Below are positions 35,590 to 44,742 of a stretch of 64,000 nucleotides of DNA, one piece after another. Below the pieces are notes generated by a model. The model had not been told where the DNA came from. It did not search any database and worked only from the letters and a program-made list of their open reading frames with translations. Origin of the DNA: Nostocoides sp. HKS02 (lineage in GTDB: Bacteria > Actinomycetota > Actinomycetes > Actinomycetales > Dermatophilaceae). Position 1 is the stretch's first letter. Every line of letters begins with the position of its first letter. The position numbers were made by a program, and so were the translations under genes. Location of the stretch: NCBI RefSeq assembly GCF_009707485.1, contig NZ_CP046121.1, positions 2,356,001-2,420,000 of the forward strand, given 5' to 3'.

Positions 35590-36804
35590 GTCAACCGTCC
35601 CGGGTGACGAAGACAGGTCGAGGGACAGGACCATCCGCAGACCCCAGGCGGCGGCGGGCAGGAGCATCAGGCCCAGGGCGGCATACCCCCCGGCCACTCC
35701 CAACAGGGCCACCGCGAAGCCGCCGAGCCCGCTCGCCGCACCGACACTCCACGACATGAAGGACCCGACGGCCACCATCTCGGACGCGGGCGTGTACTCG
35801 GTGAACGCCGCGATCATGCCGAGGAACCACACCCCCAGGCCCCCGATGAGCGCGTTCGCCGCGATGCCGTAGAGCGCCCGCACCACCGAGTCGGCCGGCT
35901 GTTGGAAGGCGACGTACATCCCGGCGCCGAGCACGACCAGCGACACCGACGACACCAGGGCCAGTCGCAGGGTGTCACGGACCCGCCCGAAGACACCGAG
36001 CCTCGTGCAGATCAGCGCCGCAACGGCCCCGCCCGCCGGTGAGGCCGCCATGACCAGGGGAAGCAGCTTGGTGCTCGTCACGGCCGGGCTGGCCGCCTCG
36101 GGGACACTGGCGACCAGCGCGCCGATGCAGGTCACGAACGCCAGCATCCGCAGCAACGGAATCGACCAGACCACGTGCGGGGCGCTGCCGAAGAAGGAGC
36201 GCGGGGCAGGCGCGGTGCGCACCGGCGAGACGCGCGCGAAGTGGATGGTCGCGATGACCAAGCCGGCAACGGTAAAGCTCAACGCGTCGATGGCCAGGGC
36301 GGTGCGGGCGCTGAGCGCCGCCGCGATGGCGCCACCGCTGGCGAGCCCGATGACCTGGACGGCCTGGGTGAACGAGCCCACCATGCCGTAGAAGCGGCCG
36401 CGCACCTCAGCGGGAACTGCTTCGGCCAGCGCCGCCATCTGCACGCCACGCGTCGCGACCCCGGATGCTCCGAGCAGCGCCGCCGCCAGGATCGCGGTCT
36501 CGGCCCCGGGGGCGGCGATCGCAGGCAGCAGGGCCAGCACACCGACGAGGTTGAGGACGAGGAGCACCGTGCGGCGCTGGCGGTGCTGGAGCCGGGGCGC
36601 GACGAACAGCGTGACGAGCAGGCCGGGCAGCACGTGGGCCGCGAGGACCATGGCCGTGCCGAGCAGTCGCGTCGAGTGGTAGCCGACGACGAGGAGGGCG
36701 GCCAGCCCGACATAGGTGCCCAGCCCGTCGATGATGTTGGCGACGGCCAGCCGGAACGCGTCGGGGTGGTCACGCAGCCGGGAACCGAACCCAGGTTCAG
36801 TCAC
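35575..36804 (-). CDS. MFS transporter, probable drug/efflux permease
   Basis: 409 residues with about 12 hydrophobic helices (AALLVVGYHSTRLLGTAMVLAAHVLPGLLVTLFVAPRL near the start, GLMLLPAAAWGLRMVL near the end). It resembles MFS efflux proteins related to the MFS_3 type. The GTG at 36804 overlaps the upstream hypothetical gene by eight bases, so the two are coupled. A MerR/TipAS regulator gene starts 18 bases after its stop, which suggests ligand-responsive export, but the promoter arrangement shows only that they are neighbours. Confidence 0.8.
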   Translation of the reverse strand: MTEPGFGSRLRDHPDAFRLAVANIIDGLGTYVGLAALLVVGYHSTRLLGTAMVLAAHVLPGLLVTLFVAPRLQHRQRRTVLLVLNLVGVLALLPAIAAPGAETAILAAALLGASGVATRGVQMAALAEAVPAEVRGRFYGMVGSFTQAVQVIGLASGGAIAAALSARTALAIDALSFTVAGLVIATIHFARVSPVRTAPAPRSFFGSAPHVVWSIPLLRMLAFVTCIGALVASVPEAASPAVTSTKLLPLVMAASPAGGAVAALICTRLGVFGRVRDTLRLALVSSVSLVVLGAGMYVAFQQPADSVVRALYGIAANALIGGLGVWFLGMIAAFTEYTPASEMVAVGSFMSWSVGAASGLGGFAVALLGVAGGYAALGLMLLPAAAWGLRMVLSLDLSSSPGTVDPHAA

Positions 36805-37642
36805 GGTGTTCCACGGGGTCGACCTCGCGGTAGTACGCGGCCTGCGCCCGCCGATAGGCCCCCCGTCCGGAGGTGCGGTTCTTGCGGCTGGCCACGAACT
36901 TGTCCCAGACCTCGGTCGGCCACGCGTCGATGCCCGAGCCCGATCCGGCCAAGGCCGCGTTCTCTCGCGCATAGCTCGCCACCGCGACCGGGTGGAGCAA
37001 CGCCAGCGGGGTGTCGCGGTGGAAACGGACGACCGCTCCCTCCGTGCGCAGCCGGATCATCACCGGGAGCACGTTGCCCGACCACGCAGTCTCCACGACG
37101 CCCTCGACGACATCGAAGTCGGCGCGGGCCCTGGGCCAGTTCGGCACCCCGCGCACCAACAGGGACCAGCCCGGCCGCGTGACCCCGACGATCCCGCTGA
37201 GGTACTGGAACTCGCGGGGATCACCGAACGGGCTCGGGTCGAGCAGGGGCATGCGCGCCAAGCCGATCTCCATCGCCTCCGCACCGCGCTGCGCGGAAAC
37301 GCCCTGCAGCATGCCGTCGATGTCCGGTGGCGCGGGTCCGTCGCCGGCGATGTCCCGCCACGGGCCGAGGTCGTTGGTCTCCGGGTCGATCATGGCCATC
37401 GACAGCTGGTCGCCGGCCCAGGTCATCGCAAAGGACGTCCGCGGCCGAAGCACCCAGCCGATCGAGGACGCGGTCGTGACCGGGGGGCACCGCTGCACCG
37501 CCACGAGCGGGAGGACGTTGGGCAGGACGTCCCGCGCGGGCTCGGGAATGGGTGCGCCGGGAAACAAGCCGTAGAACGCGGCGTCGGGGCCACTGGTGGG
37601 CAGGGCCGCACGACGAGGCACCTCGGCGCGACTGTCGCCCAT
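36797..37642 (-). CDS. Hypothetical protein co-encoded with the MFS gene
   Basis: 281 residues, no signal peptide or transmembrane segment. Pro/Trp-rich, with LPNVLPLVAVQRCPPVTTASSIGW near the N-terminus, VPNWPRARADFDVVEGVVETAW in the middle and VRFHRDTPLALLHPVAV, ending in a basic FVASRKNRTSGRGAYRRAQAAYYREV helix. The layout slightly recalls DUF6065-like proteins, but I cannot name the family. The ATG at 37642 has no strong ribosome binding site. The end overlaps the MFS start. Confidence 0.6.
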   Translation of the reverse strand: MGDSRAEVPRRAALPTSGPDAAFYGLFPGAPIPEPARDVLPNVLPLVAVQRCPPVTTASSIGWVLRPRTSFAMTWAGDQLSMAMIDPETNDLGPWRDIAGDGPAPPDIDGMLQGVSAQRGAEAMEIGLARMPLLDPSPFGDPREFQYLSGIVGVTRPGWSLLVRGVPNWPRARADFDVVEGVVETAWSGNVLPVMIRLRTEGAVVRFHRDTPLALLHPVAVASYARENAALAGSGSGIDAWPTEVWDKFVASRKNRTSGRGAYRRAQAAYYREVDPVEHRD

Positions 37643-37824
37643 GCTGCCCTGATCACCTCTTCCTCGTCGCAGGATCCCCGCGAGAATGACTCACCCCGAA
37701 GCGGCTCGCAACCTGAAGGCCCCCGGTGCCGCCCGGGTGACGATACCCGCACGGAGCGGACATCAGGGGCATCTTGCCGATCTTGGTCGCACCGGCACAG
37801 AGCAGGTATGCCGCGCGGCGCCGG

Positions 37825-38598
37825 TCACGCTCCCAGCTCGGGCCTGACCTCGTCGTAGGCGCCCTCGGCCACGACCTCGCCGCCCCGCAGGACGGTGACG
37901 GTGTCGGCGACGGAGCGCACGGCATACAGGTTGTGGTCGACGAGCACGAGGGTGCGCCCGGCGGCCACCCGCGTGAGCAGGGCGATCGTCCGGTCGACGT
38001 CGTCCGGGCCCAGCCCAGCGGTCGGCTCGTCGAGCAGCAGCACCTGCGGGCCCGGTGCGATGGCGACCGCGAACTCGAGGGCGCGCCGCTCGCAGGGCGC
38101 CAAGGACCCGGCCAGCACGTCGGCCTGGCCAGCGAGACCCGCCTCGGCCAGCACCGCCTCGGCGCCCTCGCGGAACTGGCCGAGCTCCCGGCGCGGCGGC
38201 CACCTGCCGTGATCGGCGCTGGACGAGGCCAGTGCGAGCTCCACCTGCTCGGCGGTCGTCAGCGCGTCGAGCACGCTGCTGGGGCGGAACGACCGGCCGA
38301 CTCCGAGGCGGGCGAGCTGCTCGGGCTGCTGTCCGGTGACGTCGCGGCCCAGGACCAGGAGCTGACCCGCGGTGGGCGCGAGGTAGCCGCTCAGCAGGTT
38401 GAGCACCGTCGTCTTGCCCGCCCCGCGCGGCCCCACCACCGCGTGGACGCTCCCCTCGGCGACGCGCAGGTCGACCTCGTGCAGCGCACGGACCGTCCGG
38501 GCCGCGCGCGCACGGTCCCCGGGGCGCAGCGATGAGGCTGCGACACCGGGGAACACCATGCTCAGCCGTCTGGTCTCCACCAGGCTCGGGGCAGGCAC
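37825..38598 (-). CDS. Orphan ABC transporter ATP-binding protein (LivG-like) with degenerate signature
   Basis: 257 residues. Walker A GPRGAGKTT near residue 58, Walker B VLLLDEPTAG and the His-loop VDHN are present. The family signature LSGGQ/LSYGEQ is replaced by LAPCERRALEF, which may weaken ATP-dependent dimer closure. The closest pattern is LivG of branched-chain amino-acid systems, but no permease or binding protein is nearby. It starts with GTG at 38598, six bases after topA; an in-frame GTG at 38580 is also possible. Probably cotranscribed with topA. Confidence 0.7.
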   Translation of the reverse strand: MPAPSLVETRRLSMVFPGVAASSLRPGDRARAARTVRALHEVDLRVAEGSVHAVVGPRGAGKTTVLNLLSGYLAPTAGQLLVLGRDVTGQQPEQLARLGVGRSFRPSSVLDALTTAEQVELALASSSADHGRWPPRRELGQFREGAEAVLAEAGLAGQADVLAGSLAPCERRALEFAVAIAPGPQVLLLDEPTAGLGPDDVDRTIALLTRVAAGRTLVLVDHNLYAVRSVADTVTVLRGGEVVAEGAYDEVRPELGA

Positions 38599-38604
38599 CA
38601 GCCG

Positions 38605-41403
38605 CTACGCCTTCTTGGCGGCCCTCGTGGCGGTCGCCTTCTTGGTCGCGGCTTTCGCGGTCTTGCTGGTCGCCTTCTTGGTCGTCGTCTTGGTCGTCGT
38701 CTTCTTGGCGGCCCGCTTGCGCGTGGTGGGGCCCTTGGCCCGCTTCTCGGCCAGCAGCTCGGCACCCCGTTCAGGGGAGATCGCCTCGGGGTCGTCGTCC
38801 TTGCGGAGCGTCGCGTTGGTCTCACCGTCGGTGACGTACGGGCCGAAGCGGCCGTCCTTGACCACCATGGGCTTGCCCGAGACCGGGTCGTTGCCGAGCT
38901 CCTTCAGCGGGGCGGCCGCGGCGCGACCACGCTGCTTGGGCTGGGCGTAGATCGCCAGCGCTTCCTCGAGGCTGATGTCGAAGAGCTGCTGCTCGGTGGC
39001 GAGCGAGCGCGAGTCGGTGCCCTTCTTCAGGTACGGGCCGTAGCGGCCGTTCTGGGCCGTGATCTCGACCTTGGTGCCGTCCTCCTCGGTGGCCATCCCG
39101 ACGACGCGGGGCAGGCTGAGCAGCTTGAGCGCGGCGTCGAGGTCGAGGGTCGCGAGGTCCATGTCCTTGAACAGCGAGGCCGTGCGTGGCTTGACCTTGC
39201 TCTTGCCCTTGAGGGCTGCCGTGTCCTCGTCGAGCACCTCGGTGACGTAGGGCCCGTAGCGGCCGGCCTTGGCCACGATGTCGCGCCCGGTCTCGGGATC
39301 CTGGCCGAGGACCTTGCCGTCGTCGGCGGACTGCTCGAGCAGCTCGCGCGCCTTGGCGGGGGTCATCTCGTCGGGAGCGATGTCGTCGTTGATGGTCGCA
39401 CGGCGGGGCGTGCCGGTCGCACCATCGGCGAGCTCGCCGGTCTCGAGGTTGACTCCCTCGGGCACGGTCTCCTCGACGTACGGGCCGTAGCGGCCGACGC
39501 GCACGACGATGCCCTCGCCGATGGGGATCGTCGAGATCTCGCGGGCATCGATCTCGCCGAGGTCCTCGACGAGGTGCTTGAGCCCGTGGCTGTACGCCTG
39601 CTCGCCCTTGAGGTCCTTGGCGTCGAGCAGCTCGCCGAAGTAGAACCGGTGCAGCCACGCGGCGCGGTGCTCGTCTCCCCCGGCGATGCGGTCGAGGTCC
39701 TCTTCCATGGAGGCGGTGAAGTCGTAGTCGACGAGCTCGCTGAAGTGCTCCTCGAGCAGGCGGGTCACGGCGAACGCGAGCCAGGTCGGGATGAGGGCGG
39801 AGCCGCGCGTCACGACGTAGCCGCGGTCCTGGATGGTGCCCACGGTCGAGGCATAGGTCGAGGGGCGGCCGATGCCCTTCTCCTCCATAGCCTTCACGAG
39901 GGTGGCCTCGGTGTAGCGCGGCGGCGGGGTGGTCTCGTGACCGTCGGCCTCGGCGCGGACGACGGTGATGCCGACGCCCTCGCTGAGCTTGGGCAGGCGG
40001 CGCTCCTCCTCCTGGAGACCGGCGCGGGCCGCCTCCTCGACGTCGCGGCCCTCCTCGTATGCCGCGAGGAACCCGCGGAACGTGATGACCGTGCCCGAGG
40101 CGCTGAACTCCACGACCCGGCCGTCCTCGAGCGTGCCGCCGAGCTTCACCGTGGCGGTGGACCCGCGGGCGTCAGCCATCTGCGAGGCGACGGTGCGCTT
40201 CCAGATCAGCTCGTAGAGCGCGAACTCGTCTCCACGCAGCTCACCGGCCACCTGCGCCGGGGTGCGGAAGCGGTCACCGGCCGGGCGGATGGCCTCGTGG
40301 GCCTCCTGGGCGTTCTTGACCTTCTTCTCGTAGCGGCGCGGGGCGTCGGGGACGTACTCGGCGCCATACAGGTCGCGGGCCTGCTGGCGCGCCGCGGTGA
40401 GCGCGGCCTCCGACAGCGTGGTGCTGTCGGTACGCATGTAGGTGATGTAGCCGTTCTCGTAGAGCCGCTGGGCGACCCGCATCGCGTTCTTGGACGACAG
40501 CCGCAGCTTGCGCGACGCCTCCTGCTGGAGCGTGCTCGTGGTGAACGGGGCGGAGGGGCGTCGGGTGTAGGGCTTCTCCTGGACGCCCGTCACCGACACC
40601 TGCGCCGAAAGGACCTGTGTCGCAATGGAGTTCGCGGTGGCCTCGTCGAGGTGGACGACGCTCTTGCCCTTCAGCGTGCCGTCGTCGGCGAAGTCGCGCC
40701 CAGTGGCGACCCGGGTCCCGTCGACCGCGCTGAGCCGTGCCTGGAACTGGTTGCCGGCGCCGTCGGGGGTGAAGTCGCCCTCGACGTCCCAGTACGCCGC
40801 CCGGACGAACGCCATGCGCTCGCGCTCGCGCTCGACCACCATGCGGGTCGCGACGGACTGCACCCGGCCCGCGGACAGGCCGGCCTTGACCTTGCGCCAC
40901 AGGACCGGGCTCACCTCGTAGCCGTAGAGGCGGTCGAGGATGCGCCGGGTCTCCTGGGCGTCGACGAGGGCTGTGTCGAGGTCGCGGGTGCTGTTGGCCG
41001 CGCGCTGGATCGCTTCCTTGGTGATCTCGTGGAACACCATCCGCTTGACCGGGACCTTGGGCTGCAGCACCTCGAGCAGGTGCCAGGCGATTGCCTCGCC
41101 CTCGCGGTCCTCATCAGTGGCGAGGTAGAGCTCGTCGGCGCCCTTGAGGAGCCGCTTGAGCTCGGACACCTTCTTGCGCTTGTCGGCGTCCACCACGTAG
41201 TACGCCTCGAACCCGTTGTCGACGTCCACGCCGAAGCGCCCGAACGGGCCCTTCTTGATGTCGGCGGGCATCTCCGACGGCGTCGGGATGTCGCGGATGT
41301 GGCCGACGGACGCCTCGACGTCCCAGTCCTTGCCCAGATAGCCGCCGATTGTCTTCGCCTTGGCCGGCGACTCGACGATGACCAGCTTGCGCCCGGTGCT
41401 CAC
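38605..41403 (-). CDS. topA: DNA topoisomerase I
   Basis: 932 residues; relaxes negative supercoils by a type IA mechanism. Toprim domain at the N-terminus (KLVIVESPAKAKTIGGYLG, LATDEDREGEAIAW), catalytic Tyr in GYITYMRTDSTTL near residue 325, then several C-terminal repeats of the GRYGPYV type instead of zinc fingers. A ~45-residue Lys/Ala/Thr tail (KKTTTKTTTKKATSKTAKAA) probably grips DNA, as in other actinobacteria. The GTG at 41403 has GAGG eight bases upstream. Confidence 0.97.
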   Translation of the reverse strand: MSTGRKLVIVESPAKAKTIGGYLGKDWDVEASVGHIRDIPTPSEMPADIKKGPFGRFGVDVDNGFEAYYVVDADKRKKVSELKRLLKGADELYLATDEDREGEAIAWHLLEVLQPKVPVKRMVFHEITKEAIQRAANSTRDLDTALVDAQETRRILDRLYGYEVSPVLWRKVKAGLSAGRVQSVATRMVVERERERMAFVRAAYWDVEGDFTPDGAGNQFQARLSAVDGTRVATGRDFADDGTLKGKSVVHLDEATANSIATQVLSAQVSVTGVQEKPYTRRPSAPFTTSTLQQEASRKLRLSSKNAMRVAQRLYENGYITYMRTDSTTLSEAALTAARQQARDLYGAEYVPDAPRRYEKKVKNAQEAHEAIRPAGDRFRTPAQVAGELRGDEFALYELIWKRTVASQMADARGSTATVKLGGTLEDGRVVEFSASGTVITFRGFLAAYEEGRDVEEAARAGLQEEERRLPKLSEGVGITVVRAEADGHETTPPPRYTEATLVKAMEEKGIGRPSTYASTVGTIQDRGYVVTRGSALIPTWLAFAVTRLLEEHFSELVDYDFTASMEEDLDRIAGGDEHRAAWLHRFYFGELLDAKDLKGEQAYSHGLKHLVEDLGEIDAREISTIPIGEGIVVRVGRYGPYVEETVPEGVNLETGELADGATGTPRRATINDDIAPDEMTPAKARELLEQSADDGKVLGQDPETGRDIVAKAGRYGPYVTEVLDEDTAALKGKSKVKPRTASLFKDMDLATLDLDAALKLLSLPRVVGMATEEDGTKVEITAQNGRYGPYLKKGTDSRSLATEQQLFDISLEEALAIYAQPKQRGRAAAAPLKELGNDPVSGKPMVVKDGRFGPYVTDGETNATLRKDDDPEAISPERGAELLAEKRAKGPTTRKRAAKKTTTKTTTKKATSKTAKAATKKATATRAAKKA

Positions 41404-41531
41404 AGATCAAACCTCAGTTCCTGCTGACATGTGCTGCGGATTCGTCGCAGCATCGACATGACAACGCGCACGACGGTAGCCGAGGAGGTCAAATCCGGGG
41501 CGATCGGTCTCGCCCGGCGGCATCCGACTAT

Positions 41532-41566
41532 TTGATTGAATCTTCAAGTAGCGTACTCTTGAACCA
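41532..41566 (+). promoter_or_regulatory. Promoter with operator-like palindrome for the dioxygenase gene
   Basis: -35 TTGATT (41532-41537), 16-bp spacer, -10 TACTCT (41554-41559) and six bases to the ATG at 41566. Between the boxes lies TTGAATCTTCAA (41536-41547), a palindrome with 5-bp arms. The layout suggests repression by a dimeric regulator such as MarR or HxlR, not encoded nearby. Confidence 0.6.
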
Positions 41567-42378
41567 TGACCGAGCCGACCCGCCAGCGGAAGAGTGACCG
41601 CCAACCCGTGCTCTACCTGAGCCACGGTGCGCCACCGCTGGCCGACGACCCGGTGTGGACCGAGCAGCTGGCCACCTGGTCGCGTGACGTCGGCAAGCCG
41701 ACGAACATCCTCATGGTGTCCGCGCACTGGGAGGAGGCGCCACTGGCGCTCAGTGCCACGAGCGGCCAGGTGCCCCTCGTCTACGACTTCTGGGGCTTCC
41801 CCCGCCACTACTACGAGGTGACGTATGCCGCGCCGGGCGCGCCCGCGCTCGCGGACCGGGTCACCGGGCTGGTCCACTCCTCCGCCACGCCGGTCCAGCG
41901 TGACGAGTCGCGGGGCCTGGACCACGGCGCGTACGTGCCGCTGGTGGAGATGTACCCCGATGCCGACATCCCGGTGCTCCAGATGTCGATGCCCACGCTC
42001 GACCCCCGGGCGCTGTTCGACCTGGGTCGCAAGCTGGCGCCGCTGCGCGACGAGGGCACGCTGATCGTCGGCTCGGGCTTCACCACCCACAACCTGCGCT
42101 GGTTCAACCCCGGGGCCGGCGCCGACGCCGCGCCCCCGAAGCCGTCCGCGGAGTTCGACAACTGGGCCGCCGAGGCGCTCGAGCGCCAGGACGTCGATGC
42201 GATCCTCGACTTCATGAACAAGGCACCCGCGGCCCGCGAGGCGCACCCCCGCACTGAGCACTGGGCGCCGTTGTACGTGAGCCTCGGCGCGGCATACGAG
42301 TCGGGCAGCCTCGACAACGAGAGCGTCATCGACGGGTTCTGGTTCGGCCTGAGCAAGAGGTCCTGGCAGTTCACCTGA
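41566..42378 (+). CDS. Class III extradiol ring-cleavage dioxygenase-like protein (DODA/YgiD type)
   Basis: 270 residues. The metal ligands of the LigB/DODA fold are visible: YLSHGAPPLADD (His near residue 20), VSAHWEEAP (His near 54), the LDHGAYVPLVEMYP loop (His near 125) and GSGFTTHNL with His. Family members open catechol-type rings, DOPA in the plant enzymes, with a non-haem metal. The substrate is unknown. The ATG at 41566 has no ribosome binding site and a leaderless-type promoter. It converges on the oxidoreductase gene with a three-base gap. Confidence 0.87.
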   Translation: MTEPTRQRKSDRQPVLYLSHGAPPLADDPVWTEQLATWSRDVGKPTNILMVSAHWEEAPLALSATSGQVPLVYDFWGFPRHYYEVTYAAPGAPALADRVTGLVHSSATPVQRDESRGLDHGAYVPLVEMYPDADIPVLQMSMPTLDPRALFDLGRKLAPLRDEGTLIVGSGFTTHNLRWFNPGAGADAAPPKPSAEFDNWAAEALERQDVDAILDFMNKAPAAREAHPRTEHWAPLYVSLGAAYESGSLDNESVIDGFWFGLSKRSWQFT

Positions 42379-42381
42379 CCG

Positions 42382-43437
42382 TCACGGGATGACCACGGAC
42401 TTGCCGCGGGCGTGGAACTCGCCCTGCACGCGGAGCGCTTCGGCCGCCTCGGCCAGCGACCATCGCCGGTCCAGCACCGGCGACAGCTGGCCGGACGCCG
42501 CCAGCCGGGCCAGGAGCTCGAGGTCGGCGCGGCTACGGGAGGCGACCTTGAAGGCAGGCGCGTGCTGGGAACTGAAGGCGAAGAAGAACGGAACGCTCAG
42601 CATGCGCGGCAGCGGGCGCAGCCACGTGGACTTCGGTGAAGTCACCATCACGTAGGTCCCCTTCGGGGCGACGAGCCGTCGGCTGTCGCGCAAGGTGAGG
42701 CTGCCGGCGTTGTCGAAGAACAGGTCGAAGGCGTCACCCAGCGAGCGCACGTCCTGCCTGGTGTAGTCGACGACCCGGTCGGCGCCGCCGCGCCTGGCCG
42801 CCTCGACGTTGCGGGTGCTGCACACGGCGGTCACGTGCGACGCGCCGAGGGCCTTGGCGAGCTGGACCGCGAAGCTGCCGACCCCGCCGGAGGCACCGTT
42901 CACCAGCACCCGCTGCCCCGGGCGCAGGCCACCCCAGTCGCGCAGGCCCTGCAACGCGGTCTCCGCAGCCACCCCGAGCGTGGCTGCCTGCTCGATGCCG
43001 ACCCCCTCGGGGACCGGCACCAGCCAGTCCGCCGGCGCCACCACGAACTCGGCGAACCCACCTCCCGGCACCTCGCCGAAAACCCGGTCGCCGATGCCGA
43101 GTCGGGTCACGTTGGCCCCCACCGCCTCGACGACGCCGGCCATGTCGGCCCCGGGGACGTGCCGCTTCGGGTGGCGAAGCCCCAGGGTGGGGCGGGCGAA
43201 CATCGGCAACCCGGTGACGAGGTGCCAGTCGAGCGCGTTGACCGAGGCCGCCCCCACCCGCACCAGCACGTCGTCGGCGCCGAGCTCGGGCACGGGAACG
43301 GTGCGCACCGACACGACCTGCTCGGGAGGGCCGTAGCGGTCGTAGACCGCAGCCCGCATGGTCGTGGGGATCGAGGCGCCGTCCTGCGGCGCGGTGCCGG
43401 TGGCGTCGGTGGCGGTGGTGTGGTCGAGGTCGGTCAT
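42382..43437 (-). CDS. NAD(P)-dependent zinc-independent MDR oxidoreductase (quinone reductase-like)
   Basis: 351 residues. GroES-like N-terminal domain (MRAAVYDRYGPPEQV, VRVGAASVNALDWHLVTG) and Rossmann fold with VLVNGASGGVGSFAVQLAKALGA near residue 175, then ADRVVDYTRQDV. No catalytic zinc Cys set is seen, so it is quinone-reductase/enone-reductase-like. The ATG at 43437 has AGGAG upstream. It is divergent from a TetR gene across a strong palindromic operator, so it is the likely target of that repressor. Confidence 0.88.
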   Translation of the reverse strand: MTDLDHTTATDATGTAPQDGASIPTTMRAAVYDRYGPPEQVVSVRTVPVPELGADDVLVRVGAASVNALDWHLVTGLPMFARPTLGLRHPKRHVPGADMAGVVEAVGANVTRLGIGDRVFGEVPGGGFAEFVVAPADWLVPVPEGVGIEQAATLGVAAETALQGLRDWGGLRPGQRVLVNGASGGVGSFAVQLAKALGASHVTAVCSTRNVEAARRGGADRVVDYTRQDVRSLGDAFDLFFDNAGSLTLRDSRRLVAPKGTYVMVTSPKSTWLRPLPRMLSVPFFFAFSSQHAPAFKVASRSRADLELLARLAASGQLSPVLDRRWSLAEAAEALRVQGEFHARGKSVVIP

Positions 43438-43464
43438 CGCGCTGCTCCTGGGTTCGATGAGGTA

Positions 43465-43494
43465 AACTTACGGTGTAAATATACAGCGTAAGTT
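43465..43494. promoter_or_regulatory. TetR-type operator between the MDR oxidoreductase and TetR genes
   Basis: A 30-bp imperfect palindrome, 26 of 30 positions symmetric: outer arms AACTTACG and CGTAAGTT, inner TGTA-AATA-TACA. A further half-site CCGTAAGT follows at 43504-43511. It lies in an AT-rich island just upstream of the oxidoreductase start. Confidence 0.8.
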
Positions 43495-43611
43495 AGGCCT
43501 ACGCCGTAAGTCTGTCAAGGGTCGCCAGCTACCATTCGTGGTACTCGTGGCGGCCCGCCGACCGAGGCGACCGACCAGCGACCGACCAGCGACCGACCCC
43601 TTGAGGAACCC

Positions 43612-44337
43612 GTGACCGACACCGCCCAGAGTGACCTCGACACCGCTGGCGGCACCGCCCGTCAACCGCTGAGCCGTGAGCGAGTCATGCGCGCAGCCGT
43701 GGCGGTGGCCGACCGGGAGGGGATCGCCGCGGTGTCGATGCGCCGCATCGGCCAGGAGCTCGGCGTCGAGGCCATGTCGCTGTACAACCACGTCGCCGGC
43801 AAGGAGGCGCTGCTCGACGCGATGGTCGACCAGCTCGCCGCCGAGGTCAACGCCGCGGTCGCCGCGCTCGACGCCCCCGATCCGACCGTCGACTGGCGGG
43901 GGGCGCTGCGGGCTCGGGCCCTCGCGGCCCGCCAGGTCATGCTGCGACACCGCTGGGCGCCCAGTGTGCTGGAGACCCGCACGACGATGAGCCTCGACAT
44001 CGTCCGGTACTACGACGGCGTCGTGGGGATCCTGCGAGCCGGTGGGTTCAGCAACGACCTGGCGCACCACTCGCTGCACGCCCTCGGCAGCCGGGTGATC
44101 GGCTTCTCGCAGGAGCTGTTCGACCCAGGCGACGCTGCTGCCGACGGTGCGTCGGAGGAGCTGCTGGCGGCCATGGCCACCCAGATCCCGCACCTCGTCG
44201 AGATGCTCGGGGAGGTCGCGCACGACGACCCGGGCTCGACCCTGGGCTGGTGCGACGACCAGAGCGAGTTCGAGTTCGGACTCGATGTGCTGCTCGATGG
44301 GCTGGAACGCCGCCGGGCTTCTACGGTGGGCTCATGA
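43612..44337 (+). CDS. TetR/AcrR-family transcriptional regulator (TetR_C_1 type)
   Basis: 241 residues. Helix-turn-helix SRERVMRAAVAVADREGIAAVSMRRIGQELGVEAMSLYNHV at about 21-61, then a C-terminal domain of the class shared with TetR itself (LRARALAARQVMLRHRWAPSVLE, GFSQELFD). Ligand unknown. The GTG at 43612 follows TTGAGGAA. It is divergent from the MDR oxidoreductase with the operator between, and its stop overlaps the VOC gene start as ATGA. The leader holds a short tandem repeat (CGACCGACCAG, around 43568-43596). Confidence 0.9.
   Translation: MTDTAQSDLDTAGGTARQPLSRERVMRAAVAVADREGIAAVSMRRIGQELGVEAMSLYNHVAGKEALLDAMVDQLAAEVNAAVAALDAPDPTVDWRGALRARALAARQVMLRHRWAPSVLETRTTMSLDIVRYYDGVVGILRAGGFSNDLAHHSLHALGSRVIGFSQELFDPGDAAADGASEELLAAMATQIPHLVEMLGEVAHDDPGSTLGWCDDQSEFEFGLDVLLDGLERRRASTVGS
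44322..44336 (+). promoter_or_regulatory. Internal leaderless-type -10 element for the VOC gene
   Basis: TACGGT (44322-44327), six bases, then the ATG at 44334, inside the end of the tetR gene. It would let the VOC gene be expressed independently. Confidence 0.4.
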
Positions 44338-44735
44338 TCACCGCACTGCACACCCTCGTGTACGCCGAAGACCCCGACGCCGCCCGCACCTTCTTTCGCG
44401 ACGTCCTGCAGTTCCCCGCGGCCGACACCGGAGGCGGCTGGCTGATCTTCGCCACCGGTCCGAGCGAGCTCGGGGTCCACCCGTCGTCTTGGGAGCACGA
44501 GGGACAGACCGGCGGCACGGACCAGCGCTTCGACCTGTCCCTCATGTGCGACGACCTCGAGGCCACCCGCAAGGAGCTGGAGGGCCGCGGCGCCACCTTC
44601 GAAGGCGACGTCGTCGAGCAACGGTGGGGGTCGACGCTTCAGCTCAAGATCCCCGGCGCGGGCACGATGATGCTGTTCCAGCCGAAGTACGACCCGCCAG
44701 CGCTCGGCCACCCCGACCTCGAGGCGATGTGGTGA
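44334..44735 (+). CDS. VOC (glyoxalase/bleomycin-resistance) superfamily protein
   Basis: 133 residues. Two beta-alpha-beta modules: HTLVYAEDPDAARTFFRDVLQFP at the start and LMCDDLEATRKELEGRGATFEGDV in the middle, ending with TLQLKIPGAGTMMLFQP. Metal ligands His6 and a C-terminal Glu or Gln position are plausible, but the activity is unknown. The ATG at 44334 overlaps the tetR stop and also follows a TACGGT box at six bases. Confidence 0.82.
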   Translation: MITALHTLVYAEDPDAARTFFRDVLQFPAADTGGGWLIFATGPSELGVHPSSWEHEGQTGGTDQRFDLSLMCDDLEATRKELEGRGATFEGDVVEQRWGSTLQLKIPGAGTMMLFQPKYDPPALGHPDLEAMW

Positions 44736-44742
44736 CCCAGGC

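Noticed and set aside
43560..43600. Tandem CGACCGACCAG units as an array
   Set aside because: Only two to three short units in a tetR leader; too short and without spacers to be a CRISPR or other array.
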